Source: JBFLYC01 sp040756735
GTDB lineage: Bacteria; Bacillota; DSM-16504; Desulfitibacterales; Desulfitibacteraceae
Assembly (NCBI GenBank): GCA_040756735.1
Contig: JBFLYC010000010.1
Coordinates: forward strand, 1-64,000
Reading direction: 5' to 3'
Length of the DNA: 64,000 nucleotides
Position numbers and translations under genes: made by a program. Within the stretch, counting starts at the first letter, position 1. Each line of letters starts with the position of its first letter. Below are positions 7,418 through 16,790 of this stretch, piece by piece. The notes under the pieces are model-generated. The model was not told the DNA's origin and did no database searches. It saw only the letters and a list, made by a program, of their open reading frames with translations.

Positions 7418-9763
7418 ATGATAAGGAGAATCAAAAGAGATAGAATCATGACATTGGTTTTAGTGGTATTCCTTTCATATTACCTAATGGCATCGGACGT
7501 AAAGGCAGGGGAGATATATACAAACCAGGTGGGGAAATTCAACTATTACAGCAATGCTGTAAGGTTGAAGGAGAATTTGGAGGGCAGGGGTTTTAAGGTT
7601 TATATGTCAGAGGGTCCTCCCTATGTGGTGACGGTTGAAAGGAGTTTGACCTATCTAGATGCCCTGCGGGTTAGGGATAAGTTGAAGGGGTATAATATCG
7701 ATTGTTTCATAGTAAAAATCGAAGAGGAAGGGAAAATAACCATTATTGAAGAATCGGATATAAAAGCACTTAATATCTTTCCGCTTTTAAATGACAGCAT
7801 CTTACAGGGGGTTCACGGGAGTCAGACCTTATTCTTCTATGTTAATGAAAACTGGGAGCCAGAAGGTAGCAGCTATGTTGATTTGTATTTTTCCCATTCA
7901 CCTGTTTCAACAAATCACAAGTCAACCCTTACGGTCTTTATAAATGATAGGCCCGTCAGCACTCTTGAACTTATAAACGAAAAAGCAAAGAACAGGGCAG
8001 AAAGAGTGTATATACCGAAAGAGATTGTAGAGAAGGGCTTTAATGCCCTTACACTTCGTCTTTATAAAAGGATATCTGATGAGCCCTGTGAAGATGCTTA
8101 CAATCCCGGCAATTGGTTCACTTTAAAAAGAGAAACGATGATCCACTTAGAATATAAAGAAGTCCTGGATAGCACAAATTTAAGTAACTATCCCTATCCT
8201 TACTTTAAAATAGGTAGGGAAGACCCTATAGATTCTCTTATAGTGATACCTAAAGATTACAATCAACGGCATTTGAATGCTGCAGCATATTTGGCCGCCG
8301 GTTTCGGTAAATATGAGCCCTATAAAAATATTAGAGTTAAGGTAGCAACGGAGCAGGAAATTAAGGGATATTTAAATGACAGCAATTTAATCTTTATAGG
8401 CAGCAATTCGGAATTTAAAGACATAGATGGCTTACCATCGGCAGCAGAGAAAGGAGCAGGTGTGCTGGAAAAATTTATTTCCCCGTGGAACCCCAGCAAA
8501 AGGGTTTTGAGGATTGCGGGAGAAGGGGAGTATATTCAGGAGGCTTCTAAGGCCCTTTTCTACGCAAATGTGGTCAACCAGATGAAAAGAAGCCGACAGG
8601 TAATAAAAAATTTGGAACTGCTGACAGGCGAAATAGGTCCTTTTCTAGAGCGGGTAACTTTAGCGGACATGGGCTATAATGATATAATTGTTAGAGGAAA
8701 ACATCAACAGGCAGCGGCTTTCAGTTATAGTCTGCCTACACAGGTAGAACTTAAGGAAGGAGCGGGTATAACCCTTAATCTTAGATATTCTCAAGCACTT
8801 CAATTTATTCAGGCATCTGCAACTGTTGAAGTAAACAATATTCCCCTCGGCAGCAGAAGGCTGACCTATGAAGGAGCAGAAGGGGAACAGGTCTTCTTCA
8901 AATTCCCGCCGGAACTTCTCCGGGAGAAGAATTTCGACATAAGGGTCTTGTTTAATCTAGATTTACGGGATATTGACTGTACTCAGAGGTATGAGGAACA
9001 AGCGTGGGCGGTTATAGGCAGAAACAGCTTTTTGCATTTACCCCATGAAGAAGGCAACAGAAAAAACCTGAAAAACTATCACTATATTTTCTCAAAAAAC
9101 AGCAGGATTGAGGATACAGTAGCTGTAATTCCGGATAACCCCAGACTGGGACATATAGAAACGGCCTTAAATATATTTGTACACATAGGACACTATTTAA
9201 AGGATTTAGGGGATATAGGGCTGGTAAAGGCAGGAGATCTAACAGATGACCAAAAGGATAAAAATATGATATTTATCGGCACTCCTGAGGAGAATTCCTA
9301 TATCAAAACAATAAACCAGTATCTGCCGGTTAAATTTGATGAAAACCGTGGGCGCTTTATTCCTAACAATGATTTCCCATTTTTAGAAGAACTAGGAAAT
9401 GAAGTCGGTATAGTTCAATTGATAGATTCCCCCTGGAGCAGCGGGAAAAAAGTAATGGTAGTTACCGGTGCAGATTATTTTGCACTAAAAAATGCAGAAA
9501 TAATGCTGACAAGCCTTAATATTGCAAATACCCTCTCAGGAGTAGTATGTATGATGGACAATGCGGGGGAGGTATATAGTTTTGAATCCGTGGAAAAGGC
9601 TGATACTATACAAAAAAACAAAGAAGATAAATCCAGTAAGCTGTTTTGGTTTCAAAGACTTCATGAACTTCTCAGTCAGAGAAACGTTAAAATACTTGCA
9701 GTTATTCTAGGGCTTATTATTACTACAATGATCATTCTATTCTATGTGATCAAGAAAAACTAG
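7418..9763 (+). CDS. BcsB-like polysaccharide synthase partner with N-terminal SPOR-like domain
   Basis: A 781-residue exported, membrane-anchored protein. After a signal peptide (residues 10-31), residues 33-105 resemble a SPOR-type repeat (GKFNYYSNAVRLKENLEGRG and YLDALRVRDKLKGYNIDC). From about 125 on it follows the BcsB plan: two halves each with a jelly-roll carbohydrate-binding module (FSHSPVSTNHKSTLTVFIND; SYSLPTQVELKEGAGITLNL) and a flavodoxin-like domain (DSLIVIPKDYNQRHLNAA; DTVAVIPDNPRLGHIETALN). It ends in a single membrane helix (about 755-776). BcsB-type proteins guide the emerging glycan. It is the last gene of the cluster, 20 bp after the synthase. Confidence 0.8.
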   Translation: MIRRIKRDRIMTLVLVVFLSYYLMASDVKAGEIYTNQVGKFNYYSNAVRLKENLEGRGFKVYMSEGPPYVVTVERSLTYLDALRVRDKLKGYNIDCFIVKIEEEGKITIIEESDIKALNIFPLLNDSILQGVHGSQTLFFYVNENWEPEGSSYVDLYFSHSPVSTNHKSTLTVFINDRPVSTLELINEKAKNRAERVYIPKEIVEKGFNALTLRLYKRISDEPCEDAYNPGNWFTLKRETMIHLEYKEVLDSTNLSNYPYPYFKIGREDPIDSLIVIPKDYNQRHLNAAAYLAAGFGKYEPYKNIRVKVATEQEIKGYLNDSNLIFIGSNSEFKDIDGLPSAAEKGAGVLEKFISPWNPSKRVLRIAGEGEYIQEASKALFYANVVNQMKRSRQVIKNLELLTGEIGPFLERVTLADMGYNDIIVRGKHQQAAAFSYSLPTQVELKEGAGITLNLRYSQALQFIQASATVEVNNIPLGSRRLTYEGAEGEQVFFKFPPELLREKNFDIRVLFNLDLRDIDCTQRYEEQAWAVIGRNSFLHLPHEEGNRKNLKNYHYIFSKNSRIEDTVAVIPDNPRLGHIETALNIFVHIGHYLKDLGDIGLVKAGDLTDDQKDKNMIFIGTPEENSYIKTINQYLPVKFDENRGRFIPNNDFPFLEELGNEVGIVQLIDSPWSSGKKVMVVTGADYFALKNAEIMLTSLNIANTLSGVVCMMDNAGEVYSFESVEKADTIQKNKEDKSSKLFWFQRLHELLSQRNVKILAVILGLIITTMIILFYVIKKN

Positions 9764-9799
9764 CGGTAAAAATTAACCGGTAGTTTCACAATTGATTTT

Positions 9800-10636
9800 T
9801 TTTTGAGGGCAAAGCATGTCAAAAGTAGCCGCAAATTTAAAAAAAAGGAGGAAAAAACAAAATCGGATGTTGAGGCCCTTGCTCATCAGTACGGCAAGGC
9901 CATTATCTTTGACTATTCCTATAAGTACTTCTATAACGACGGCTATGGCAAGGAATACCGTATTTACAACCTGAAAGAGAGCCTTTCCAAGGAACAGCAG
10001 GAGCTGTATCTAACGGGTTGCCTGCTCAGTTTTTATCAGCAAATGAAAACTTACCAGAGCGAGAGAGGGGCATTTGTCCCCTTCAATATTGAAAAGCCGC
10101 TCTTAGTATTTGTGGGCAACAGTGTGAATAAAACCGTCAGCAAGGACGAATTAACCGACGTGCAGGAAGTTTTGGCCTTTATTAACGGCTTTACGACAAA
10201 CAAAGAAAAGGCCGTAAGCCGGATCAAAATGCTGTTAGATGATAATACCGGGCTCCTTGACGAAAGAGGCCGTGACTTATTTTATGGGGATTTTTCATTT
10301 CTTCAGCATTTGTTTGACCGGAAGGCAGAAGCGGTGTATGATGACGTGCTAAAAACAGTTTTTGGGACAACTTCTACGGGCAGGCTGCACATGGTAAATC
10401 TTAAGCAGCTGGCTGGTGAAATTGGGCTGCGTATTGGTAGTGATAATGACTATTTTGGAGTCATTAATGTTGGTATTGGCGGCGACAGCGAGCTGATTAA
10501 AAATATTGAAAAAGGAAAGACCGGGATTGTTACCGATGAAAACCAGTTTGAGAATGAGTCTACTGGGTGGATTAATGGCGTTAGACCAAACCGGATGGTA
10601 TTAGAAACATTTGGGGCAGGAAACCTCAACACCTAA
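9800..10636 (+). pseudogene. Type III restriction enzyme (Res) middle fragment
   Basis: This open frame has no valid start or ribosome binding site and matches the middle of a type III restriction helicase: YGKAIIFDYSYKYFYNDGYGKEYRIYNL, YLTGCLLSFYQQMKTYQ and PLLVFVGNSVNK. The Walker A and DExH motifs that should precede it are missing. The family sequence fails after about 10560 (DENQFENES, then unrelated residues), before motifs V and VI. Those missing motifs are found on the same strand at 23.52-23.74 kb. It lies 40 bp after the exopolysaccharide cluster, so that cluster sits inside the former mod-res locus. Confidence 0.8.
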
Positions 10637-10668
10637 GTAAACAATTATCAATTTTGCTCAGAAACGCA

Positions 10669-10697
10669 TTGCTGCCCGAACTGACGTTTGTTATAAT
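10669..10697 (+). promoter_or_regulatory. Promoter of the type II R-M pair
   Basis: TTGCTG (10669-10674), a 17-bp spacer and a perfect TATAAT (10692-10697) lie 20 bp before the endonuclease start. The gene also has its own ribosome binding site (AGGAGG, 10703-10708). Confidence 0.65.
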
Positions 10698-10716
10698 TAA
10701 TTTAGGAGGAGTTTAA

Positions 10717-11586
10717 ATGGACAATAATGTGCTTTGGAATAATGAAACAGAAATACAGTTTTTTTCAGAAGCATTAAAGAATTTTGCTTCACCTGAACAA
10801 CTTTTTTATAAACTTGAAAAAGGCTATTTTGCTTATGTGCCAAAGAATATAAATGGCGAGGGACAAACTTTGCAATCAAGAAATTCATTAATTGGACAAT
10901 TTACTGAAAAATGGACTAAAGATTTATTTACTCCAATTGCTAGACATTTTGGATTATATGCGGTAAATAGTGTCGTTTGTGAAGAAGTTGGACTTCCTAA
11001 AAGATCTAATGCTGATTTAGCGTTTTGCACGACAAACTCTGTCAATCAAAAACCTGAAAATATTAAACTCATATTTGAAATTAAAATGAGTATTGTATCA
11101 AATTATAGAATTACAAACCATGGCAATATTTCCTTTATTGGTGATTATAAATCTCACAAAGGAAATCCTTCACTATTACGTTCAGATTCGATGTTGAAGG
11201 CTATTGGAAAATCCATTAACATAAGGGTTTCTGGAATTGAATCAACAAGAATTCCAATAGTAGTTTTAGGTAATAGCCCAATTACTGATAGTTATATTCA
11301 TAAAGTGGATTTCCTTAAAATGGCAGGTGTAGTTCAAGGATTTTGGTCGTTAAATCCACGCCCAACAGAGTCAGAGTACATTCAACAAACGCCTAATAAT
11401 GGGTTTCGGACAATTGAAAATATTGAAACACTCAAAAATTTAATAGACAAATTAATAAATCAAGAAATGAATTATTTTTCTTCAATGATTTCTAAGCTAA
11501 AACTTGGAGAATTTATTAGAATTGCAAATTTAGAGAATTCAGACGAGTTAAAAGCTGAAAAATTTTTACAACTTATTCGTGCCTAA
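10717..11586 (+). CDS. Probable type II restriction endonuclease (PD-ExK)
   Basis: A 289-residue soluble protein encoded directly before a DNA methyltransferase, 16 bp apart, from a shared promoter. A PD-(D/E)xK nuclease core is plausible: SNADLAF (Asp about 103) followed by LIFEIKMSI (Glu-Ile-Lys about 122-124), in the usual beta-hairpin spacing. I cannot assign the family or recognition sequence. The pair is strikingly AT-rich compared with its neighbours, which suggests recent horizontal transfer into the broken type III locus. Nuclease function is inferred from the ExK motif and the partner gene. The reading frame looks intact, with ATG 10717 nine bases after AGGAGG. Confidence 0.65.
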   Translation: MDNNVLWNNETEIQFFSEALKNFASPEQLFYKLEKGYFAYVPKNINGEGQTLQSRNSLIGQFTEKWTKDLFTPIARHFGLYAVNSVVCEEVGLPKRSNADLAFCTTNSVNQKPENIKLIFEIKMSIVSNYRITNHGNISFIGDYKSHKGNPSLLRSDSMLKAIGKSINIRVSGIESTRIPIVVLGNSPITDSYIHKVDFLKMAGVVQGFWSLNPRPTESEYIQQTPNNGFRTIENIETLKNLIDKLINQEMNYFSSMISKLKLGEFIRIANLENSDELKAEKFLQLIRA

Positions 11587-11602
11587 GGGGTGATATATAT
11601 TA

Positions 11603-12517
11603 ATGAAGCAATTTAATAGAGAAGGTACTAAGACTAGCTCATTTGGTACAAATGGCAGAATAAATCATGATTCTTCAAGGTTTTATAACTCAAAACTTTA
11701 TAAAGAGTTAAATAATGATAAAAAAATTTCAAAGACTACTAATGAATTTCCAAAAAGTTTATTAAATACCATCATTCATGGTTCATGTGAGTACATGAAA
11801 GAAATTCCCGATAATTCATTACATTTAATGATTACCTCTCCACCTTATAATGTTTCAAAGGAGTATGACGATGACTTGTCGTTGGATGAATATTTAGCTT
11901 TATTAAAAAAGGCTTTTTCTGAAACATATCGTGTTTTAGTAAATGGTGGACGTGCTTGTATAAATGTTGCAAATTTAGGCAGGAAACCATATATTCCATT
12001 GTCTGACTATATTTCAAAAATGATGATTGACATTGGATTTAACATGCGTGGAGAAATAATTTGGAATAAGGCAGCTAGTGCTAGTCCTTCAACAGCATGG
12101 GGAAGTTGGCAAAGTGCAGCAAACCCAACTTTAAGAGATATTCACGAATACATATTAATTTTTTCCAAAGGAGATTATAAGAGGGAACGTAAAAAAGAAG
12201 AACTGGAAAAAAGAAAAAATACAATTTCAAAAGAACAATTTATGGAATGGACTAAATCAATCTGGACGATGAAGGCTGAAAGTGCCCGAAAAATAGGCCA
12301 TCCGGCTCCTTTTCCTGAAGAATTACCATACAGGTTAATTCAGTTATATTCTTTTACGAATGACATAGTTCTTGACCCTTTTATTGGTAGTGGAACGACA
12401 GGAGTTGCTGCTTTGAAAACATGCAGGTTTTATGTTGGTTATGAAATAAATGCAGAATATATTAAACTTGCAGAAACAAGGTTGGAGCCGTTTAAAATGC
12501 AGATGAAATTAATATAA
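11603..12517 (+). CDS. Site-specific DNA methyltransferase, probably N4-cytosine type
   Basis: A 304-residue beta-class DNA methyltransferase. The catalytic motif IV comes first (LMITSPPYNVSKEYD, about residues 75-89), and the SAM-binding motif I lies near the C-terminus (VLDPFIGSGTTGVAALKT, about 257-274), with motif X-type residues FYVGYEINAEYI after it. SPPY rather than DPPY is typical of N4-cytosine methylation in this class, so that is the better guess, although some N6-adenine enzymes also use SPPY. It forms a two-gene R-M unit with the upstream endonuclease. Codon use is AT-rich like its partner. The frame is complete. The target sequence is unknown. Confidence 0.85.
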   Translation: MKQFNREGTKTSSFGTNGRINHDSSRFYNSKLYKELNNDKKISKTTNEFPKSLLNTIIHGSCEYMKEIPDNSLHLMITSPPYNVSKEYDDDLSLDEYLALLKKAFSETYRVLVNGGRACINVANLGRKPYIPLSDYISKMMIDIGFNMRGEIIWNKAASASPSTAWGSWQSAANPTLRDIHEYILIFSKGDYKRERKKEELEKRKNTISKEQFMEWTKSIWTMKAESARKIGHPAPFPEELPYRLIQLYSFTNDIVLDPFIGSGTTGVAALKTCRFYVGYEINAEYIKLAETRLEPFKMQMKLI

Positions 12518-12781
12518 TGCCAGCGCTTAACCTGTTAATTTTAAGATAGGAAATTGCTTTTCTCTATAGTCATACAATAACAATCCTTTTTCTGGTTTAA
12601 TATTCCATTATGGGTAATACGATATCTATTCTATCTTCACATATCAGTAAAATGACAAAAAAATAAATCCCCCGATAAAAATTCACCTGTTTTTAGGCAT
12701 AACTATCCTATATGATAAAAACCAACGCTACAGAATTGGTGCGATAACATTTTACTGTCACGGAAATGAAAACGGATGGTC

Positions 12782-14194
12782 TTAATCAGCATAGTCTGTG
12801 ACTTGCGAGTACTCATCCTCGTAGGGTCGGTCACAATTACCATGATAAAACTGCATTTCATCCATGAACTGTATCTGTTCAGGAATCTCCATCTTTTCCG
12901 GGATATAATTCTTTACGATCTTACCGATAGGCGGGTCATGATTTTTCACTGCCCAAAGGTCCAGGTGCAGCAGGATAGCTCTAATGACATCCGGTTCCTC
13001 GATAAATGATATGATTCTCATCTTGCTGGAACACTTGGGGCAGACAAGCGGATCCGCATGATAAATCTTTTGGATAAGACGCGACCAGTTTTTGCGGAAC
13101 GCCTTTTTGGAAAGCTCCGTATCAATCAGTGCAGGTACCAACGTATCGGTATCTGTTTTTTTACGCAGTCCCCGGGTTTTGTTTGAGTAATAACCGTAAT
13201 ATCTAACCATCTGCTCTCCCTTATTGGGTATATGGGGGATCAGGTGAGCCAGCCAGTCCAGAGCCAAGAATGTTTTCGTGGTTCTGCCGTCTTTGGCTTT
13301 ATAGATCACTCTGGCCACACCGTCAAAAGATTCAGAGGCCGGGACATATGTCATCCGTTCCTGTGAAATAGGAGCCCGGATAATATATTGAGCAAGTCTT
13401 TCCAACCCCTCTTGGTCAAAAGGATTAATCGCATTCCCGCAATATACATTAAAGCCGCTGTGATACCAACTCATCATTTTCTCGATAATCAAATCATTAA
13501 CCTTACCGGCATACTTGAGCAGCTTAAGCACTTCGCAGCGAAACGCATCTTCCAGCTCTTTGGGGTCAGGCTCCGGCCCACGAATAAAGTTTCCATTGCT
13601 GTCAAAACAACCGTTTGTGGCGACAATATGTAAATGAGGGTTGAAGTTTAAAAAGTCTCCGAACGTCTGTACAGCGACTATGGCCCCGGGAGCGGCATTA
13701 TCATCGGCAGTACCCTTAAGGTACATGGATAATACGTTCCAGGCACACTGACTAAGTTTGGCAAGCAACTTGCGATCATACATGAAGTATACTCTGAGCC
13801 TTTTTGGTATACTGAAAACCCATTGCCTGTGGCCAACTTTTTTAAGCGCTTCTTCACACAGCCATTCTCCAAACTCAATCACCCGTCTCTGGTGACAGGA
13901 CGGACAGAAATGACGGCATTTACAGGAAAAGGGCAATAAATATTCGTGTTTGTACTCCTTGCACTTTACCCTCGCAAAACCAAAATGAAGGTCCCCGCAC
14001 TCCAAGTATTTGTATATTACATCCGTGACGAAAGAGCGCCGGTAGCCAAATTTCTGCTGATAGCGCTCTTCCCAGACTCTTTCTAATTTTTCATAATGGT
14101 CCTGGACACAAAGAAAGTATACACTTTTCCGGTTTACCTTGGGTTTGTAGAATTTAACACCCATTTTCTGTTCTGAATAAAGGGGTAATGGCAT
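12782..14194 (-). mobile_element. IS91-family transposase, full length (HUH, single copy complete)
   Basis: A 470-residue transposase of the IS91/IS801 group, which moves by rolling-circle transposition. The N-terminal zinc-binding region (CKEYKHEYLLPFSCKCR, CPSCHQRRVIEFG) is present. The HUH motif is NPHLHIVATNG (about 181-191). The tyrosine-bearing segment VRYYGYYSNKTRGLRKK (about 318-334) and a second CxxC pair (CPKCSSKM, about 386) follow. The frame is intact, so it may be active. The flanks (12518-12781 and 14195-14257) presumably hold the element ends, but I could not define oriIS or terIS. A second IS91 tail lies at 15.1 kb in the opposite orientation. Confidence 0.88.
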
Positions 14195-14254
14195 ACTGGC
14201 TACACCTCACAGCAGAGCATTTGTTCGTTTGTAGATTATCATTAAAATTCTCAG

Positions 14255-14842
14255 CTTTTGATGCTAACGGATAGTAAAGGGAACCTGCTTCCCAATGACC
14301 AAACAAATATTACAAAGGCTTTGGCCAGCCGTTTGGATATTAAGGCTGGGGATCGTGTAAGTTTCATAAACAAAGAGGATGGGAGGACCTACACCTTTCA
14401 AATTGATGCTATCGCCGAAACCTATGTTGAACAGTTTATCTTTATGCCGATATCCGAGTTTAATGAAAAGATTGGGCTTCCGGAAAATAGCTATATGGGG
14501 ATTTTTAGTACAAATAAACTTGATATTCCCGACGAGAAGCTTTCAGGAATGAAGTCGCTGAGTGAAATTCCCAGTGCTATGGATGAATTTTTCGGACAAA
14601 TGATTTCTGCCGTTGTGGTTATGACTCTTATTTCCTGTGTTGTTGCCTTGATTATTATTTACCTTGTTACTTCCCTTATTATCGAGGAAAACAGAAAGAC
14701 CATTTCGCTATTCAAGATATTTGGCTACAGACGCGGGGAAATCCGATCCCTGATACTGGACAGTTCGACCTTTGTAATAGTGGCCGGATTTATTCTAAGC
14801 ATTCCTATATCGGTGGCCTCTTTTGGTGCTATTAGGGCCGAC
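14255..14842 (+). pseudogene. FtsX-like ABC permease fragment
   Basis: The reading frame covers an extracellular MacB-like segment (LASRLDIKAGDRVSFINKED) and membrane helices (VVVMTLISCVVALIIIYLVTS, and VIVAGFILSIPISVASFGAI) joined by the typical FtsX linker EENRKTISLFKIFGYRRGEI. This belongs to the C-terminal half of an FtsX-family permease, a lipid/peptide exporter subunit. Both ends are cut: the IS91 element lies on the left and an aminotransferase remnant in the opposite strand begins at about 14845. No start or ribosome binding site is visible. Confidence 0.8.
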
Positions 14843-14844
14843 AT

Positions 14845-15080
14845 CAATTCTGTTTGTTTGAGCAGGTCAGAGGCCAGATGAACTAATTCATCCATACTCC
14901 AACTCATCTTGATTCCAATTCCTTCAGCACTGCGCTGAAGTCATTGAAGCTGTGGAATCAGTGTGTAAGGTCTGCCATTATAGACTTTAATTACTTCATA
15001 AACACCTTCACCAAATTGATAGCCCCTATCTTCAATGTTTATGTTAGCCGAATCGATCTCTCCTACGCTGCCATAAGAGC
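14845..15080 (-). pseudogene. D-amino acid aminotransferase N-terminal fragment, frameshifted
   Basis: Read on the minus strand, 15078-14946 encodes the start of a class IV pyridoxal-phosphate aminotransferase of the D-alanine transaminase type (YGSVGEIDSANINIEDRG, then YQFGEGVYEVIKVYNGRP). A stop follows at about 14946. The family sequence then resumes in another frame at 14925-14850 (AEGIGIKMSWSMDELVHLA, then SDLLKQTEL). So it is a frameshifted remnant of about 75 residues without the catalytic Lys region. In life the enzyme makes D-glutamate or D-alanine for the cell wall. Here it is only debris between FtsX and IS91 pieces. Confidence 0.75.
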
Positions 15081-15099
15081 TCAAAAACTTTTACAGCGC

Positions 15100-15570
15100 T
15101 GGACTGGTTGGCTTAAGCTTGTAACTCACATTCCTAACAAAGGAGAACAGCTGGTCCGCTATTACGGATATTATTCGAATAAGTCGCGGGGCCTGCGCAA
15201 AAAAACAGCTGCCGGCGATGAGCTGGTACCGTCCTTGATCGAGGCTGAGATTTCGACGGAAGAGTTTCGCAGGAACTGGGCCCGCTTGATTCAAAAGGTA
15301 TACCACGCAGATCCCTTGCTATGTCCCTAATGCAGCGAGCCAATGCGTATCATATCTTTTGTTGAAGATTCCGAGACTATCAAGAAGATTTTGGTTCATC
15401 TCGGTTTATGGGAGGCCCGGAACCACGACCCGCCGCCCAAAAAGACTCTCAAGGCCAACCATATTGACCGTATTGTTCCGGAACTACCGGAAGCGGTTTG
15501 TGATGACTTTTCACAACTGACCCCTTATGATGACGATTATTCTCAAGTGGCCGAAGAACCGTATTCTTAA
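15100..15570 (+). pseudogene. IS91 transposase C-terminal fragment with internal stop
   Basis: This is the last ~155 codons of an IS91 transposase closely similar to the copy at 12.8-14.2 kb but on the opposite strand (HIPNKGEQLVRYYGYYSNKS; KVYHADPLLCP, stop, CSEPMRIISFVED). The stop TAA at 15328-15330 sits where the complete copy has the Lys codon of CPKC, so it is a nonsense change. The HUH region is absent. The reading ends at YSQVAEEPYS, matching the end of the intact copy. The pair of oppositely oriented IS91 sequences could have driven the local rearrangements. Confidence 0.85.
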
Positions 15571-15626
15571 GATGCCCCTCCTCACAAACCTGAGCAAAAG
15601 CTATAAGCCATTTAAGTGGGACTTCT

Positions 15627-15653
15627 ATGCCCAAAATCAAGTTTAATTTCACA
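15627..15653. repeat. Short repeat shared with 32561-32587 (probable insertion-sequence end)
   Basis: The sequence TGCCCAAAATCAAGTTTAAT and its continuation TTCACAA occur here and again at 32561-32587. There they lie directly after the stop codon of a transposase tail. This identifies it as the terminal part of an insertion sequence. The surrounding gap (15571-15812) holds no other feature I can support. Confidence 0.6.
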
Positions 15654-15812
15654 ACATCGGGAGCTTTGGTAGTATGGCTTACCTTCGTTTATTCCAAGCC
15701 GGGTGCCGCCGTGCCATCTTATGTAAAACGAAGTAATATATGGGCAATTATGGGATTGACATCCCTGGCAGAATATTGCTATACTTGCTCTAGGGAAAGT
15801 TCCTATCAATAC

Positions 15813-16790
15813 TTATCCTGCTATAAAATGGCATGCACATATGTGCCCTTTACATACCTGGACTAATTGAGGTTCAGCCTCTTTACAAATTTCCATAGCA
15901 TTAGGACACCTTGGATGAAATCTGCATCCATTGGGTATGTCTATAGGACTGGGCGGTTCACCCTTTACCAGATCCATGGTCTTTTTATGATCTATGTTTT
16001 TTATAGAAAAAACTGAGGTAACAAGAGATTTTGTATAGGGATGCAGTGTATCCTTATTTAGCATGGTGCTGTCAATTACTTCAACAACCTTACCTAAGTA
16101 CATTACTGCAATTCTATGGCTTACATATTGAACTAAAGCAAGATCATGGGATATGAAAAGGTAAGATAATCCCAGCCTTTTTCTTAAATCTACTAATAAA
16201 TTGATAATCTGAGCCTGAATTGACACATCCAGATTTGCAGTGGCCTCATCACAGATTACTAGTGATGGATTTATGGCTAGGGACCTAGCAATGGCAATTC
16301 TCTGGCGCTGCCCCCCACTTAACTCGTGGGGGTACCTGCACAGATAGCTTCTATCCAAACCTACCAGCTCCAGCAGCTCTATTACCCTCTCATCCCTACC
16401 CTTTACTGCTGATTTAAAATTGTTTAATGGTTCTTTTATCACTTCGCCTATCTTCATCCTTGGATTTAATGACGAATAGGCGTCTTGGAATACCATTTGA
16501 ATGCTGCTTCTAAACCTTCGAAGTTTTTCACCCTGCAGGTTTGTAATGTCCTCACCTTTGAAGAACATCCTCCCACTTGTAGGCTTTTCCAAATGTAAAA
16601 GTACCCTTGCAAGGGTACTCTTGCCGCACCCACTTTCTCCTGCCAAGCCCAATGTTTCACTATGATTAATATATAGATTTACACCATCTACAGCCCTTAT
16701 CAGACTTTTATCTTTACTAAAATAAAATGTGCTGCTTAAGTAGTGCTTTGCAATATTTTCCAGCTTTAATAAAGGGACTGTTTTCATCAT
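15813..16790 (-). CDS. Dpp/Opp-type ABC transporter ATP-binding protein (DppF-like)
   Basis: A 325-residue ATPase of the peptide/nickel transporter class: Walker A GESGCGKST (about 53), signature LSGGQRQR (about 160), Walker B LVICDEAT, H-loop FISHDLAL. The C-terminal oligopeptide-type extension has the CRFHPRCPNAMEICK segment whose cysteines can bind a 4Fe-4S cluster in relatives. It is the last gene of the riboswitch-controlled operon, and its start overlaps the stop of the other ATPase. It powers import through the membrane pair encoded at 21-22.8 kb. Confidence 0.88.
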   Translation of the reverse strand: MMKTVPLLKLENIAKHYLSSTFYFSKDKSLIRAVDGVNLYINHSETLGLAGESGCGKSTLARVLLHLEKPTSGRMFFKGEDITNLQGEKLRRFRSSIQMVFQDAYSSLNPRMKIGEVIKEPLNNFKSAVKGRDERVIELLELVGLDRSYLCRYPHELSGGQRQRIAIARSLAINPSLVICDEATANLDVSIQAQIINLLVDLRKRLGLSYLFISHDLALVQYVSHRIAVMYLGKVVEVIDSTMLNKDTLHPYTKSLVTSVFSIKNIDHKKTMDLVKGEPPSPIDIPNGCRFHPRCPNAMEICKEAEPQLVQVCKGHICACHFIAG

